Source of the DNA: Microbacterium schleiferi
GTDB lineage: Bacteria; Actinomycetota; Actinomycetes; Actinomycetales; Microbacteriaceae
Direction of reading: 5' to 3'
NCBI RefSeq assembly: GCF_015565955.1
Contig: NZ_CP064760.1
Span: 310,001 to 374,000, forward strand
DNA length: 64,000 bases
The notes under the pieces were generated by a model. It ran no database searches. It saw nothing but the letters and a program-made list of their open reading frames with translations, and was not told where the DNA came from. The stretch's first letter is position 1, and every line of letters starts with the position of its first letter. Position numbers and translations under genes: made by a program. Below, one piece after another: positions 41,034 to 49,877 of the stretch.

Positions 41034-42060
41034 CCCCGTCGGCACCGGTGCCCGCCATCCCCGTCGAACCACGTACCACCAGCGTCGTTGCCAGCTCGAT
41101 GATGCGCGGCTGGGGGTCGGCGCCGTGGGCGATGGCAGCCAGTTCGTCGATCGCCGCGCCCGCCATCTCCCGAATCGGTTGGTGAACCGTCGTGAGCGCG
41201 GGCTGGACCCACTTCGCCCCTCGGACGTCATCGAACCCCACCACGAGCACATCCCGCCCGATCTGCAGGCCGACATCGGTCGCGGCTCGGTAGACCCCGA
41301 TCGCCATCTCGTCTGAGACCGCGAAGACGCCGACCGGCCCGGCTGCCGCGGCCTCGCGCAGCGCCGGAACACTCACGCGCCAGGCTCCGGGCGAGGTCCA
41401 GTCAGCTCGGACCCGGTGGATACTGGCGGCCGGGTAGCGCGAGCGGACGGTACTCTCGAAGCCCTGCACGCGAGCACGTCCGAAGCGGTACGAGGGCGCA
41501 GCATCCACGACGATGAACCGCTCCGCGCCCGCCGCGAGCAGGTGCTCCGCCGCTGCCGCACCCCCGGCATGGTCGGTCGTGCGCACGCTGGTCAACGATT
41601 CCCCCGCCTCTGCTCGCGGGTCCATCAGGACGATCGGGATGCCGGCATCGTGCAGCAGCGCGATCTGCGCAGCGGTCGGCAGAATCAGGCCCAGCACGAC
41701 GCCCGCCGAGCCTCGAGACCGGATGCGCAGGGGCCAGTCGTCGTCGGGAGTCTCACGTTCTGCCGTGAGGACCAGGTCGAACCGATGCCGGGCTGCCGCC
41801 AGGTGCGCGCCAGCGGTCACTTCGTCGGCGTAGGGGTCGTGGAAGGTGCCCAGGACGAGATCGAACAGGCGTGACGTTCCCGTCCGCGGTCGTCCCCGCC
41901 GCACGCCGGTGCTCGAGTAGCGGTGCCGCTGGGCGACAGCCAGCACGCGGGCACGGGTCTGCGGGGTCATCTCTCCCTTGCCGCGCAGCGCGCGGGAGGC
42001 CGTTGAGACACTGACCCCGCTCTCGGCGGCGATCTGGGCGAGGGAGCTCACGCAGGCCAT
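40987..42060 (-). CDS. LacI-family transcriptional regulator of the arabinoside module
   Basis: The 357-residue product has a helix-turn-helix at residues 6-25 (LAQIAAESGVSVSTASRALR) and a hinge, followed by an effector domain with FDLVLGTFHDPYADEVTAGA, GVVLGLILPTAAQIALLHD, GVFAVSDEMAIGVYRAATD and LTTVHQPIREMAGAA. A palindromic operator lies immediately upstream of its start codon, in the gap to the divergent dehydrogenase gene at 42131. It therefore most likely represses itself and the 42131-46605 operon, with an arabinose- or arabinoside-derived sugar as inducer. The C-terminal 20 residues are Arg/Gly-rich, beyond the usual family end, and are encoded within the 47-base overlap with the BFN gene. 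Confidence 0.9.
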   Translation of the reverse strand: MACVSSLAQIAAESGVSVSTASRALRGKGEMTPQTRARVLAVAQRHRYSSTGVRRGRPRTGTSRLFDLVLGTFHDPYADEVTAGAHLAAARHRFDLVLTAERETPDDDWPLRIRSRGSAGVVLGLILPTAAQIALLHDAGIPIVLMDPRAEAGESLTSVRTTDHAGGAAAAEHLLAAGAERFIVVDAAPSYRFGRARVQGFESTVRSRYPAASIHRVRADWTSPGAWRVSVPALREAAAAGPVGVFAVSDEMAIGVYRAATDVGLQIGRDVLVVGFDDVRGAKWVQPALTTVHQPIREMAGAAIDELAAIAHGADPQPRIIELATTLVVRGSTGMAGTGADGVSRESPRGRPRRETA

Positions 42061-42072
42061 TTTTGCGCAAAA
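42061..42072. promoter_or_regulatory. LacI-family operator abutting the regulator start codon
   Basis: TTTTGCGCAAAA is a perfect 12-bp palindrome with a central CG pair of half-sites, immediately adjacent to the regulator ATG (42060, minus strand) and 58 bases from the start of the divergent operon. It would be expected to bind the LacI protein encoded alongside and control both directions. Confidence 0.7.
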
Positions 42073-42130
42073 TTGAAGACACCCGCCACGCCCAGTGGCA
42101 TTCTGGTGCGCGGATCGCGAGAGAAAGGCG

Positions 42131-43327
42131 ATGTCGATGGCGATGTCGAGTCCAGCAGTCCTGAGGGTTGCCATCATCGGGACCGGCTTCATGGGAAAGA
42201 TGCATGCCCATGCGTGGCGCACCGCGCACCGTTTCTTCCCCCTTGACGCCACCCCCGAGATCGCCGTCGTCGTCGGGCGGGATCCCGACCGAACCGCCGC
42301 CGCGGCTACCGAGTTCGGGGCTCTCGCGTCGGCCACCGACTGGCGGGAGGTGGTGACGCGTCCCGACATCGATGTCGTCGACATCTGCGCGCCCGGCGAC
42401 ACGCATGCCGAGATCGCTTTGGCAGCTCTTGCCGCCGGAAAGCACGTGCTGTGCGAGAAGCCGCTCGCGAACAGCGTTGCCGATGCCGACCGGATGGCGG
42501 CAGCAGCCGAGGCGGCTCCCGACGTCGTCGCGATGTGCGGGTTCAGCTACCGCCGCACTCCCGCCCTCTCGCTTGCGCGTGAGCTGATCGCGGCGGGGCG
42601 ACTGGGTGAGATCCGACACGTGCGGGCGCAGTACCTGCAGGACTGGCTGAGCGACCCCGAGGCCCCCTTCACCTGGCGCCTGGACAGGGCGCGCGCGGGG
42701 TCGGGCACGCTCGGAGACATCGGTGCGCACAGCATCGATACGGCCCAGTGGCTCACGGGAGACCGGATTGCGAACGTCTCAGCGGTCACGAGAACGTTCG
42801 TCACCGAGCGTCCGGAACGCGACGAGCACGTGGGTCTTGGCGGACGAGCCGCCGACGGTGCGCCGCGTCGCGAGGTCACCGTCGACGACGCCGCGGCCTT
42901 CACCGCTACCTTCGCCGGCGGCGCGCTGGGTGTTTTCGAGGCCACCCGCATGGCAACGGGCAGGCGCAACGCCAACCGCATCGAGATCAACGGATCGCGC
43001 GGCGCGATCTCATTCGACTTCGAGCATATGAACGACCTCGAGTTCTACGACGCTGCCGATCCGGCGGGGGAACAAGGCTTCCGTCGCATCCAGGTCACCG
43101 AGCCCGAGCATCCGTACGCGGCGGCCTGGTGGCCCGCGGGGCACGGCCTCGGATACGAACACGGCTTCACGCACCAGATCGTGGACGTCGTTCGCGCGAT
43201 CACCGAGCGGGGGCCTGTCTCGCCCTCGTTCGCCGAGGCAGCCCAGGTGCAGCGTGTTCTCGCTGCCGTCGAAGCCAGCGCGGCGCACGGCAGCGTCATG
43301 ACCGTTGTGGAAGGAGCATCATCGTGA
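42131..43327 (+). CDS. Gfo/Idh/MocA-family oxidoreductase
   Basis: The 398-residue product has an N-terminal Rossmann fold with the NAD(P) loop VAIIGTGFMGKMHAHAW and the family motif CEKPLANS around residue 115, followed by the C-terminal alpha/beta domain with GTLGDIGAHSIDTAQWLTG. Members oxidise or epimerise sugars, inositols and glycosides. The start at 42131 was chosen for GAGAAAGG just upstream; two further ATGs follow within four codons. It is the first gene of the operon 42131-46605 and overlaps the ThuA gene by 4 bases (GTGA). The neighbouring arabinofuranosidase suggests a pentose or arabinoside derivative as substrate. Confidence 0.9.
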   Translation: MSMAMSSPAVLRVAIIGTGFMGKMHAHAWRTAHRFFPLDATPEIAVVVGRDPDRTAAAATEFGALASATDWREVVTRPDIDVVDICAPGDTHAEIALAALAAGKHVLCEKPLANSVADADRMAAAAEAAPDVVAMCGFSYRRTPALSLARELIAAGRLGEIRHVRAQYLQDWLSDPEAPFTWRLDRARAGSGTLGDIGAHSIDTAQWLTGDRIANVSAVTRTFVTERPERDEHVGLGGRAADGAPRREVTVDDAAAFTATFAGGALGVFEATRMATGRRNANRIEINGSRGAISFDFEHMNDLEFYDAADPAGEQGFRRIQVTEPEHPYAAAWWPAGHGLGYEHGFTHQIVDVVRAITERGPVSPSFAEAAQVQRVLAAVEASAAHGSVMTVVEGASS

Positions 43328-44046
43328 CCAGCAGGCAGGCGCTCGTCGTTCGCGGCGGGTGGGACGGGCACCATCCCGTCGAAGCCACAGACCTCTACAT
43401 CCCGTTCCTGGAGGCGAGCGGATTCGCGGTGCGGGTCGAAGAGTCGCCGGAGATCTACACGGATGCCGGTGTGATGGCAGCTACCGACCTCGTGCTGCAG
43501 TGCGTCACGATGGCCGACGCATCGCGGGAGGCGATCGCCGGGCTGCGGGCCGCCGTCAGCGCAGGCGTCGGTTTGGGTGGCTGGCACGGCGGAATCGCTG
43601 ACTCCTATCGTCGGGACGCCGACTACCTGCAGCTGATCGGTGGGCAGTTCGCGACGCATCCGTCCAAGAGCCCGGATCAGTGCACGGGCGACCAGAGTGA
43701 TAACTACCTGCCGTACACGGTCGAGATGACAGAGCTCGGGCACGAGCACGAGATCACCGCAGGAATCGGCGATTTCGAGCTGACGACCGAGCAGTACTGG
43801 GTCCTGCACGATGACCTCAACGACGTTCTCGCGACCACGACGCATCCGACCCAGCCGTACCACCCCTGGCACCGCCCGATCACGTCGCCTGCGATCTGGA
43901 CCCGGCTGTGGGGAGCGGGGCGCGTCTTCGTTGCGACACCCGGGCACAGCCTTGACGTGCTCGAGAACCCGAACGTACGCACGATCATCGAGAGGGGATT
44001 GCTGTGGGCAGCACGCACGGCGTCGGCGTCGTCGGACTTGGTGTGA
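43324..44046 (+). CDS. ThuA-domain protein
   Basis: The 240-residue protein has a class I glutamine-amidotransferase-like fold: RQALVVRGGWDGHHPVEATD at the start, VLQCVTMADASREAIAGLRA and the GxGLGGWHGGIADSYR turn, then GGQFATHPSKSP and WGAGRVFVATPGHSLDVLEN. ThuA proteins are linked to trehalose or other disaccharide utilisation, usually beside Gfo/Idh/MocA oxidoreductases, and their biochemical role is not settled. The GTG start overlaps the stop of the preceding gene. Its 3' end overlaps the second dehydrogenase gene by 43 bases. Cytoplasmic, with no signal peptide. Confidence 0.88.
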   Translation: MTSRQALVVRGGWDGHHPVEATDLYIPFLEASGFAVRVEESPEIYTDAGVMAATDLVLQCVTMADASREAIAGLRAAVSAGVGLGGWHGGIADSYRRDADYLQLIGGQFATHPSKSPDQCTGDQSDNYLPYTVEMTELGHEHEITAGIGDFELTTEQYWVLHDDLNDVLATTTHPTQPYHPWHRPITSPAIWTRLWGAGRVFVATPGHSLDVLENPNVRTIIERGLLWAARTASASSDLV

Positions 44047-45086
44047 TCTTCGCGCAGTACCGCGAGACTCTCGTCGGAGAGCGCGACGTCGCGATCGTCG
44101 CGGTCGCCGATCTTGATCACGCCCGCGCGCAGGAGGTCGCTGACACGATCCCCGGATGCCGCGCCCTGAGCGTCGCGGAACTGATGGCAGACCCCGCCGT
44201 CGACACCGTGCTGAACCTCACGATCCCTGCTGCGCACGCGGAGGTCGCGCTGGCCGCGCTCGCCGCAGGCAAGAACGTTTACGGGGAGAAGCCGCTCGCG
44301 GCAACGCTGGCGCAGGCGCAGCAGATCATGGCGGCGGGTGGGCCTGCGTGGGTCGGCGGCGCACCCGACACCGTTCTCGGCGCCGGTATCCAGACTGCCC
44401 GGGAGATCGTCGACTCGGGTCGGATCGGCCGCCCGCTCGCGGCGACGGCCACGTGGGTCGCCCCAGGGCACGAGGCGTGGCATCCGAACCCGGACTTCTA
44501 CTACCGGGAGGGCGGCGGACCCCTCATGGACATGGGCCCGTACTACCTCACCTCGCTCGTCCACCTGCTGGGCCCCGTCGTCAGCGTCAGTGGAGCATCC
44601 TCTCGCAGTCGCGACACCCGCACGATCGCATCGGGACCGCGGGCAGGGGAGGAGATTCCGGTCGAGGTCGACACGTACGTGACCGGCACGCTACGGCACG
44701 CCGGCGGCGCGATCTCGACCGTCGTCTTCAGCTTCGACAGCGTCGCAACCCACGCCTCCCCGATCGAGGTGCACGGCGAGACCGGCTCGATCGCCGTCCC
44801 GGACCCGAACATGTTCGAGGGTGACGTGCAGGTGCGGATGCTGGGAGCACCGGACTGGGAGAGCGTTGCAGCGTCAGCCGGATACCGCGATGCCGGGCGC
44901 GGTATCGGCCTTATCGACCACGTGCGCACCGGCGCCGGGCGTGCGAGCGGTGCCCTCGCCCTCCACGTCCTCGAGATCATGGCCGAGCTGCTGCGCTCGG
45001 CGCGCGAGAACACCCCAATCACCCTCACGACCACGGTGCAGCGACCGCCCCTGGTTCCGCTGACCCCCGCATCCGACTGGAGATGA
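44004..45086 (+). CDS. Gfo/Idh/MocA-family oxidoreductase
   Basis: The 360-residue product is the second dehydrogenase of the operon and clearly different from the first. The Rossmann motif is GVVGLGVIFAQYRETL, the family motif is GEKPLAATLAQ, and the catalytic-domain motif is GGGPLMDMGPYYLTSLVHLL. It has AGAGGGG before the GTG start and overlaps the ThuA gene by 43 bases, so the two are translationally coupled. Pairs of these enzymes can carry out sequential oxidation and reduction of a glycoside (3-keto intermediates); this is an inference here. It is followed 4 bases later by the arabinofuranosidase gene. Confidence 0.9.
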   Translation: MGSTHGVGVVGLGVIFAQYRETLVGERDVAIVAVADLDHARAQEVADTIPGCRALSVAELMADPAVDTVLNLTIPAAHAEVALAALAAGKNVYGEKPLAATLAQAQQIMAAGGPAWVGGAPDTVLGAGIQTAREIVDSGRIGRPLAATATWVAPGHEAWHPNPDFYYREGGGPLMDMGPYYLTSLVHLLGPVVSVSGASSRSRDTRTIASGPRAGEEIPVEVDTYVTGTLRHAGGAISTVVFSFDSVATHASPIEVHGETGSIAVPDPNMFEGDVQVRMLGAPDWESVAASAGYRDAGRGIGLIDHVRTGAGRASGALALHVLEIMAELLRSARENTPITLTTTVQRPPLVPLTPASDWR

Positions 45087-45090
45087 ACCC

Positions 45091-46605
45091 ATGACCGCAA
45101 CCGCCCGCGCCGTCGTCGACCTCGACGTGACCGGTCCCGTCATCAGCCGCCACCTCTACGGGCACTTCGCCGAGCACCTCGGTCGCTGCATCTACGACGG
45201 GTTCTGGGTCGGCGAGGATTCACCGGTCCCGAACGAGCGCGGCATCCGTCTCGACATCGTCGAGGCCCTGCGTGCCGTGAACATCCCGAATCTGCGCTGG
45301 CCGGGTGGATGCTTCGCCGACGAGTACCACTGGCGGGATGGCATCGGCCCGCGCGACCAGCGCCCCCGCATGGCGAACACCCACTGGGGTGATGTCATCG
45401 AGAACAACCACTTCGGTACTCACGAGTTCATGGACCTGTGCGACATGCTCGGCGCCGACCCCTATGTCAACGGAAACCTCGGCAGCGGCACGGTGCAGGA
45501 GATGGCCGACTGGGTCGAGTACCTCACGCGCGACGACGACAGCCCCATGGCGCGGCTGCGTCGCGAGAACGGTCGCGACGAGCCCTGGAAGGTCCCGTTC
45601 TGGGGTCTCGGTAACGAGGCGTGGGGGTGCGGGGGCACCATGTCGCCCGAGCACTACGCGAACGAGGCCCGCCGCTACGCGACCTTCTGCCGCAACCACG
45701 GCGGCAATCAGCTCACCCGCATCGCCGCCGGTGCGAACGAGGGCGACCTCCGCTGGACACGAGCCCTCATGGAGGCGGTGAACTGCCTCGGGTGCACGAA
45801 GGACGACAATCCCGTCTACCAGGCGATCTCGTTCCACTACTACACGCACTCGGGAACGGGCATCAACACCGAGGATGCCGCGGGCTTCACCGACGACCAG
45901 TACTACCGGACGATGGCCTACGCGGCCGGGATCGAGCGGATCGTCGCCGCACACGTCGCGCTCATGGACGCCTATGATCCGCGTGGGCGCATCGACCTCG
46001 TGTGCGACGAGTGGGGCACCTGGTGGAACGTCGAGGAGGGCACCAATCCTGGGTTCCTGTTCCAGCAGAACACGGTGCGCGACGCCCTGGTCGCGGGCCT
46101 GCACTTCGACATCTTCCACCGTCACGCGCGCCGGCTCACGATGGCGAACATCGCCCAGACCGTCAACGTGCTGCAGGCGATGATCCTCACCGACGGTGAC
46201 AGTCTCGTGCTGACGCCGACCTATCACGTGTTCGAGATGAACAAGGGGCACCAGGATGCCCTGCAGCTAGGCGCTCACATCCTCGAGGCGCCGAGCGAGA
46301 CGGTGGGGGATGAGGAGCTGCCGCTGTTGTCGTTCTCGGCATCCGTCAAGGACCACAGGGCCCTGGTCTCGCTGACACACCTGGCGGCGCACGATGACCT
46401 GGATGTGAGCATCGACCTGCGTGGTCGGGCAGCTTCCGTCGCCCGTGCCCGCGTCCTCAGTGCGGAGAGCGCGTCGGCCTTCAACGACCCGAGCGCGCCC
46501 GACCGGGTCGCACCCACGCCGGTGGAGGCGCAGATCGACGACGGGGTGCTTTCCGTGCGGCTTCCGGCTCACTCGTTCGCGACGATCGAGCTGGACCTCG
46601 CCTGA
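45091..46605 (+). CDS. abfA: alpha-L-arabinofuranosidase, GH51
   Basis: The 504-residue product has the normal length for intracellular GH51 enzymes, which release L-arabinose from arabinan, arabinoxylan oligosaccharides and arabinosides. The N-terminal motif RHLYGHFAEHLGRCIYDGFW and PNLRWPGGCFADEYHWRDG are diagnostic. The acid/base is Glu176 (WGLGNEAWGCGG) and the nucleophile Glu307 (LVCDEWGTWW). A C-terminal beta-sandwich ends LPAHSFATIELDLA. It has no signal peptide, so it acts on imported oligosaccharides. It is the last gene of the LacI-controlled operon; no arabinose isomerase or transporter is encoded in the window. Confidence 0.95.
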   Translation: MTATARAVVDLDVTGPVISRHLYGHFAEHLGRCIYDGFWVGEDSPVPNERGIRLDIVEALRAVNIPNLRWPGGCFADEYHWRDGIGPRDQRPRMANTHWGDVIENNHFGTHEFMDLCDMLGADPYVNGNLGSGTVQEMADWVEYLTRDDDSPMARLRRENGRDEPWKVPFWGLGNEAWGCGGTMSPEHYANEARRYATFCRNHGGNQLTRIAAGANEGDLRWTRALMEAVNCLGCTKDDNPVYQAISFHYYTHSGTGINTEDAAGFTDDQYYRTMAYAAGIERIVAAHVALMDAYDPRGRIDLVCDEWGTWWNVEEGTNPGFLFQQNTVRDALVAGLHFDIFHRHARRLTMANIAQTVNVLQAMILTDGDSLVLTPTYHVFEMNKGHQDALQLGAHILEAPSETVGDEELPLLSFSASVKDHRALVSLTHLAAHDDLDVSIDLRGRAASVARARVLSAESASAFNDPSAPDRVAPTPVEAQIDDGVLSVRLPAHSFATIELDLA

Positions 46606-46640
46606 GGGTCAGTATCTGAGGTGACCCGCGCGACGCGTGC

Positions 46641-47704
46641 TCAGGCGCGCGTTGCGCGGGCGACGGCCTCGATCAGGGTGTCGATGTCGGCCTCGGTCGT
46701 GTCGAAGCTGCACACCCACCGCACCTCACCGACCGAGGCATCCCAGTCGTAGAACCGGAAGCTCTCGCGGACGGTCTCGGCAGCTCCCGGGGGCAGCGTC
46801 GCGAAGATGCCGTTGACCTGGGTCTGCTGCGTGAACCCGACCCCCGGATGGTGCCCGCGGCGATCGCCTCCTCCAGGCCGTGTCGGAGGCGCGCTGCCAT
46901 GGCGTTGGCGTGACGGGCGTTGCGCAGATACAGGTCACCCTCGTACAGGGCGACCAGCTGGGCCGAGACGAACCGCATCTTGGAGGCGAGTTGCATGTTC
47001 ATCTTGCGCAGGTAGTGCAGTCCGACGGATGCCGCCTCGTCGAGCACCACGATCGCTTCGGCCGCGAGAGCCCCGTTCTTGGTTCCCCCGACGCTGACGA
47101 CGTCGACCCCGACATCCGTCGTGAAGGCGCGCAGCGGCAGGTCGAGGGCTGCGGCGGCGTTGGAGATCCGGGCCCCATCCATGTAGAGCAGCATTCCGCG
47201 CTCGTGGACGTGGTCGGCGATCGCGCGGATCTCGGCGGGTGTGTAGAGGGTGCCGAGTTCGCTCGACTGGGTAATGGCGACCACCAGTGGCTGGGCGCGG
47301 TGCTCATCGCCCCATCCCCACGCCTCGGTGTCGATCAGCTCGGGCGTGAGCTTGCCGTCGGGGGTCGGGATGGTGAGCAGCTTGATGCCGCCGACCTTCT
47401 CGGGCGCCCCGCCCTCATCGCTGTTGACGTGGGCCGTGGATGCCGCGATCACCGCTCCCCACCGGGGCAGCATCGACTGCAGCGCCGTGACGTTCGCGCC
47501 CGTGCCGTTGAAGACCGGGAACACCTCGACGGCCTTCCCGAAGTGGCCCGCGAACACCCCGCGAAGCCGCTCGGTCACCGAGTCGGCGCCGTACGCGGGC
47601 TCATGGTCGACGTTCGCGGCGGCAATCGCTGCGAGAACCTCGGGGTGGATACCGGAGTAATTGTCGGAAGCGAATCCGCGGGCGTGGACGGGTGTGCTGC
47701 TCAC
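46641..47704 (-). CDS. low-specificity L-threonine aldolase (frameshifted in this sequence)
   Basis: The repaired product has 354 residues. It is a PLP enzyme of fold type I with the schiff-base lysine at Lys209 (VSVGGTKNG), preceded by LYMDGARISNAAAAL and the N-terminal GFASDNYSGIHPEVLAA. It cleaves L-threonine or allo-threonine to glycine and acetaldehyde. The frame breaks at a run of five C at 46841-46845 (plus strand); one added base gives GFTQQTQVNGIFATLPPG and a natural end at 46641 (AVARATRA). As read, the last 55 residues are out of frame, but the PLP site is intact. It stands between the arabinofuranosidase and DUF6421 genes. Confidence 0.88.
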
Positions 47705-47747
47705 CGTCTCAGCCTACGGTTCGCGGGGACCTCTCCTCGCGACGCGG

Positions 47748-49172
47748 TCATGCGTCGGTGGCCCGGATGCCGGACGTTGAGGCGATCACCGGGCGCATCT
47801 TCTTCTCGAGCGCCTCGTAGAACATCGACAGCGGGAACTCGTCGTCGAGCACGGCATCCGTATACCCCGACAGCGGGCCGGCGAGCACGTCGTCAGGCAG
47901 CCCCCGGTTCCATCGCGAGGCCGGGTGCGGCGGAAGCGTCTCGCGGATGAGGTCGTACGCAGCCAGCCAGTGCACGGGCTTGGGCCTGTCGATGGAGGCC
48001 CAGTAGAGCTCGTCGATGCGGTCGGCCAGCGCAACGACGGCTGCGGGAACCGCGTCCCAGTCGATGGTCAGGGCGGTGTCGGTCCAGTGGAGCACCCCGC
48101 GCTGGTGCAGCCACGCGAACAGCAGCTGTCCACCGAGTCCGTCGTAGTTGCGCATCCGCGACCCGGTGATCGCGAACCGGAAGATCCGGTCGAAGACCAC
48201 GGCGTACTGCACCAGTTGAGCGTGTTCGAGGGTCTCGTCCTCGGTCGCGCTGAGGGTCTCGCCGCCGTCGCGGCGCCCCTGCAGCCGCGCGTGGATTCGG
48301 ACGCTCTCGCGGAACGCCGTGAGATCGCAGCGCAACTCCTCGAGCGCGTAGAGGAAGTACGGCATCCGCTGCTTGATCATGAACGGGTCGAAGGGGAGGT
48401 CTCCGCGCATATGGGTGCGGTCGTGGATGAGATCCCACATCACAAAGGTGCGTTCGGCGAGGGCCGGGTCATCCAGCATGCGCGCCGCATCGGCCGGAAG
48501 GTCGAGCTTGGTGATCTCAGCTGCCGCGCGCACGACCCGGCGATAGCGGGCAGCCTCACGGTCTTGGAAGATCCCGCCCCACGTGAAGGTCGGGATCTCG
48601 CGCATCGCGACGGTCTCGGGAAACAGCACCGCAGAGTTGGTGTCGTAGCCCGCCGTGAAGTCGATCAGCCGGAGCGAGACGAAGAGGGCATTGCCGTAGT
48701 CCGTGCTCTCGAGTTCCGCGATGAACTCGGGCCAGATGGCCTCGACCAGAACCGCCTCGACATGACGCTGCCTCGATCCGTTCTGTGTGTACATCGGGAA
48801 GACGACAAGGTGACGGATGCCGTTCACGCGATGCCGCTGCGGCTGGAACTCCACCAGCGAATCGAGAAAGTCGGGAACCCCGAACCCGTCGCCAGCCCAC
48901 CGTTCGAAGTCCCGCGTGAGGGCAGTGAGGTAGCTGGCGTCGTGAGGGAACGCCGGGGCCAACTCGGTGATTGCCGCCACGATCGCCGCGACGTGTGCGC
49001 GGGCCGCGGGGTGGTCTGCGGCATCCGGAATCGAGCCGTCGGTGACCTGCAGCGGGTGCAGCGCTTCGGCAGCGGCGCGCAGCCGAAGCCACGCCGGCGA
49101 GGTCTCCACCGATGCACTGATCTCGGCGGGAGCAAACGGTGTGAGGGGAGCGGGGGACGACAGGGTCGACAT
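47748..49172 (-). CDS. DUF6421 family protein
   Basis: The 474-residue soluble protein is recognisable as DUF6421 from long conserved stretches such as NGIRHLVVFPMYTQNGSRQR, EAIWPEFIAELESTDYGNAL, MWDLIHDRTHMRGDLPFDPF and RIFRFAITGSRMRNYDGLGG. The function is unknown. The His/Asp/Arg-rich motifs (DLIHDRTHMRGD, RHRVNGIRHLVVF) look like an enzyme active site, perhaps metal-dependent, but this is only an impression. It is divergent from an Lrp/AsnC regulator across 111 bases with AT-rich repeats, so it may be that regulator's target. The threonine aldolase gene lies downstream on the same strand. Confidence 0.85.
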   Translation of the reverse strand: MSTLSSPAPLTPFAPAEISASVETSPAWLRLRAAAEALHPLQVTDGSIPDAADHPAARAHVAAIVAAITELAPAFPHDASYLTALTRDFERWAGDGFGVPDFLDSLVEFQPQRHRVNGIRHLVVFPMYTQNGSRQRHVEAVLVEAIWPEFIAELESTDYGNALFVSLRLIDFTAGYDTNSAVLFPETVAMREIPTFTWGGIFQDREAARYRRVVRAAAEITKLDLPADAARMLDDPALAERTFVMWDLIHDRTHMRGDLPFDPFMIKQRMPYFLYALEELRCDLTAFRESVRIHARLQGRRDGGETLSATEDETLEHAQLVQYAVVFDRIFRFAITGSRMRNYDGLGGQLLFAWLHQRGVLHWTDTALTIDWDAVPAAVVALADRIDELYWASIDRPKPVHWLAAYDLIRETLPPHPASRWNRGLPDDVLAGPLSGYTDAVLDDEFPLSMFYEALEKKMRPVIASTSGIRATDA

Positions 49173-49206
49173 GAGGCCTCCGAACGTATGGTCGTTGGCG
49201 ATTCTA

Positions 49207-49248
49207 GATATTTCTCCGTCAAAGCCGCTGTGCAGCAGGAATATTTCC
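49207..49248. promoter_or_regulatory. probable Lrp/AsnC binding region
   Basis: In an unusually AT-rich patch between the divergent DUF6421 and Lrp/AsnC genes, ATATTTC occurs at 49208-49214 and again at 49241-49247, exactly 33 bases apart (about three helical turns). The second copy is inside GGAATATTTCC, a near palindrome. Lrp-type proteins bind such phased AT-rich sites and autoregulate. Confidence 0.5.
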
Positions 49249-49283
49249 GGCTCTCACGGCTTGCCGCGGCTAGGCTCGTGCCT

Positions 49284-49769
49284 ATGTCCACGGAAACTGC
49301 GCCCCCTCGGCTCGATGACGATACCGACGCCCGCATCCTGCGCGCCCTCTCGGCGGATGCGCGCGCGACCCTCGCCGACCTCTCGGCGGCCGTCGGGCTG
49401 TCTGTGTCCGCGGTGCAGGCACGTGTTCGTCGCCTCGAGAGCCGGGGGATCATCACGGGATACCGCGTCGTCGTCGACCCCGAGGCTGTCGGCAAGCCGC
49501 TGGCAGCGTTCGTCGAGATCACCCCGCTCGACCCCGCGCAGCCCGACACGGCACCCGAACTGCTCGCTCACCTGGAAGACATCGAGGCCTGCCACTCCGT
49601 CGCGGGTTCGGCAAGCTACCTCTTGCTCGTGCGGGTCGCGACGCCCCGTCACCTGGAGTCGCTGCTTCGCGACATCCGGGTGGCAGCCAACGTGAGCACG
49701 CGAACGACCGTGGTGCTGCAGACCTTCTACGAGCATCGTCCGATCGCACCCGCTGCTGTTCCGCGCTAG
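49284..49769 (+). CDS. Lrp/AsnC-family transcriptional regulator
   Basis: The 161-residue product has an N-terminal helix-turn-helix at residues 15-60 (DARILRALSADARATLADLS, VGLSVSAVQARVRRLESRGI) and a C-terminal RAM/AsnC ligand-binding domain (YRVVVDPEAVGKPLAAFVEI, ACHSVAGSASYLLLVRVATP, STRTTVVLQTFYEHRPI). Such regulators oligomerise and sense amino acids. It is divergent from DUF6421 and close to a threonine aldolase gene, so amino-acid metabolism is plausible. The start ATG at 49284 follows a normal distance from the AT-rich operator. The downstream gene is convergent, with a strong hairpin between. Confidence 0.92.
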   Translation: MSTETAPPRLDDDTDARILRALSADARATLADLSAAVGLSVSAVQARVRRLESRGIITGYRVVVDPEAVGKPLAAFVEITPLDPAQPDTAPELLAHLEDIEACHSVAGSASYLLLVRVATPRHLESLLRDIRVAANVSTRTTVVLQTFYEHRPIAPAAVPR

Positions 49770-49839
49770 GTGCTTCGAGAGGTCTCGAGCTCCCCGGGGC
49801 TCACGGACTGGCCAGCTCGCTCGAGCGGGGAGGCGGATG

Positions 49840-49871
49840 CTGGACCGGCCGAGTTCCCTCGGCCGGTCCAG
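49840..49871. terminator. bidirectional hairpin terminator
   Basis: CTGGACCGGCCGAG (49840-49853) and CTCGGCCGGTCCAG (49858-49871) form a perfect 14-bp stem with a TTCC loop. It lies between the convergent ends of the Lrp/AsnC gene (49769) and the substrate-binding protein gene (49878). There is no T-tract, as is usual for terminator-like hairpins in high-GC actinobacteria. Confidence 0.8.
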
Positions 49872-49877
49872 CGGGAA

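Noticed and set aside
39603..41372. 589-codon frame antisense to the DivIVA-like and BFN genes
   Set aside because: Antisense of a repetitive coiled coil; it looks repetitive only because the sense strand is.
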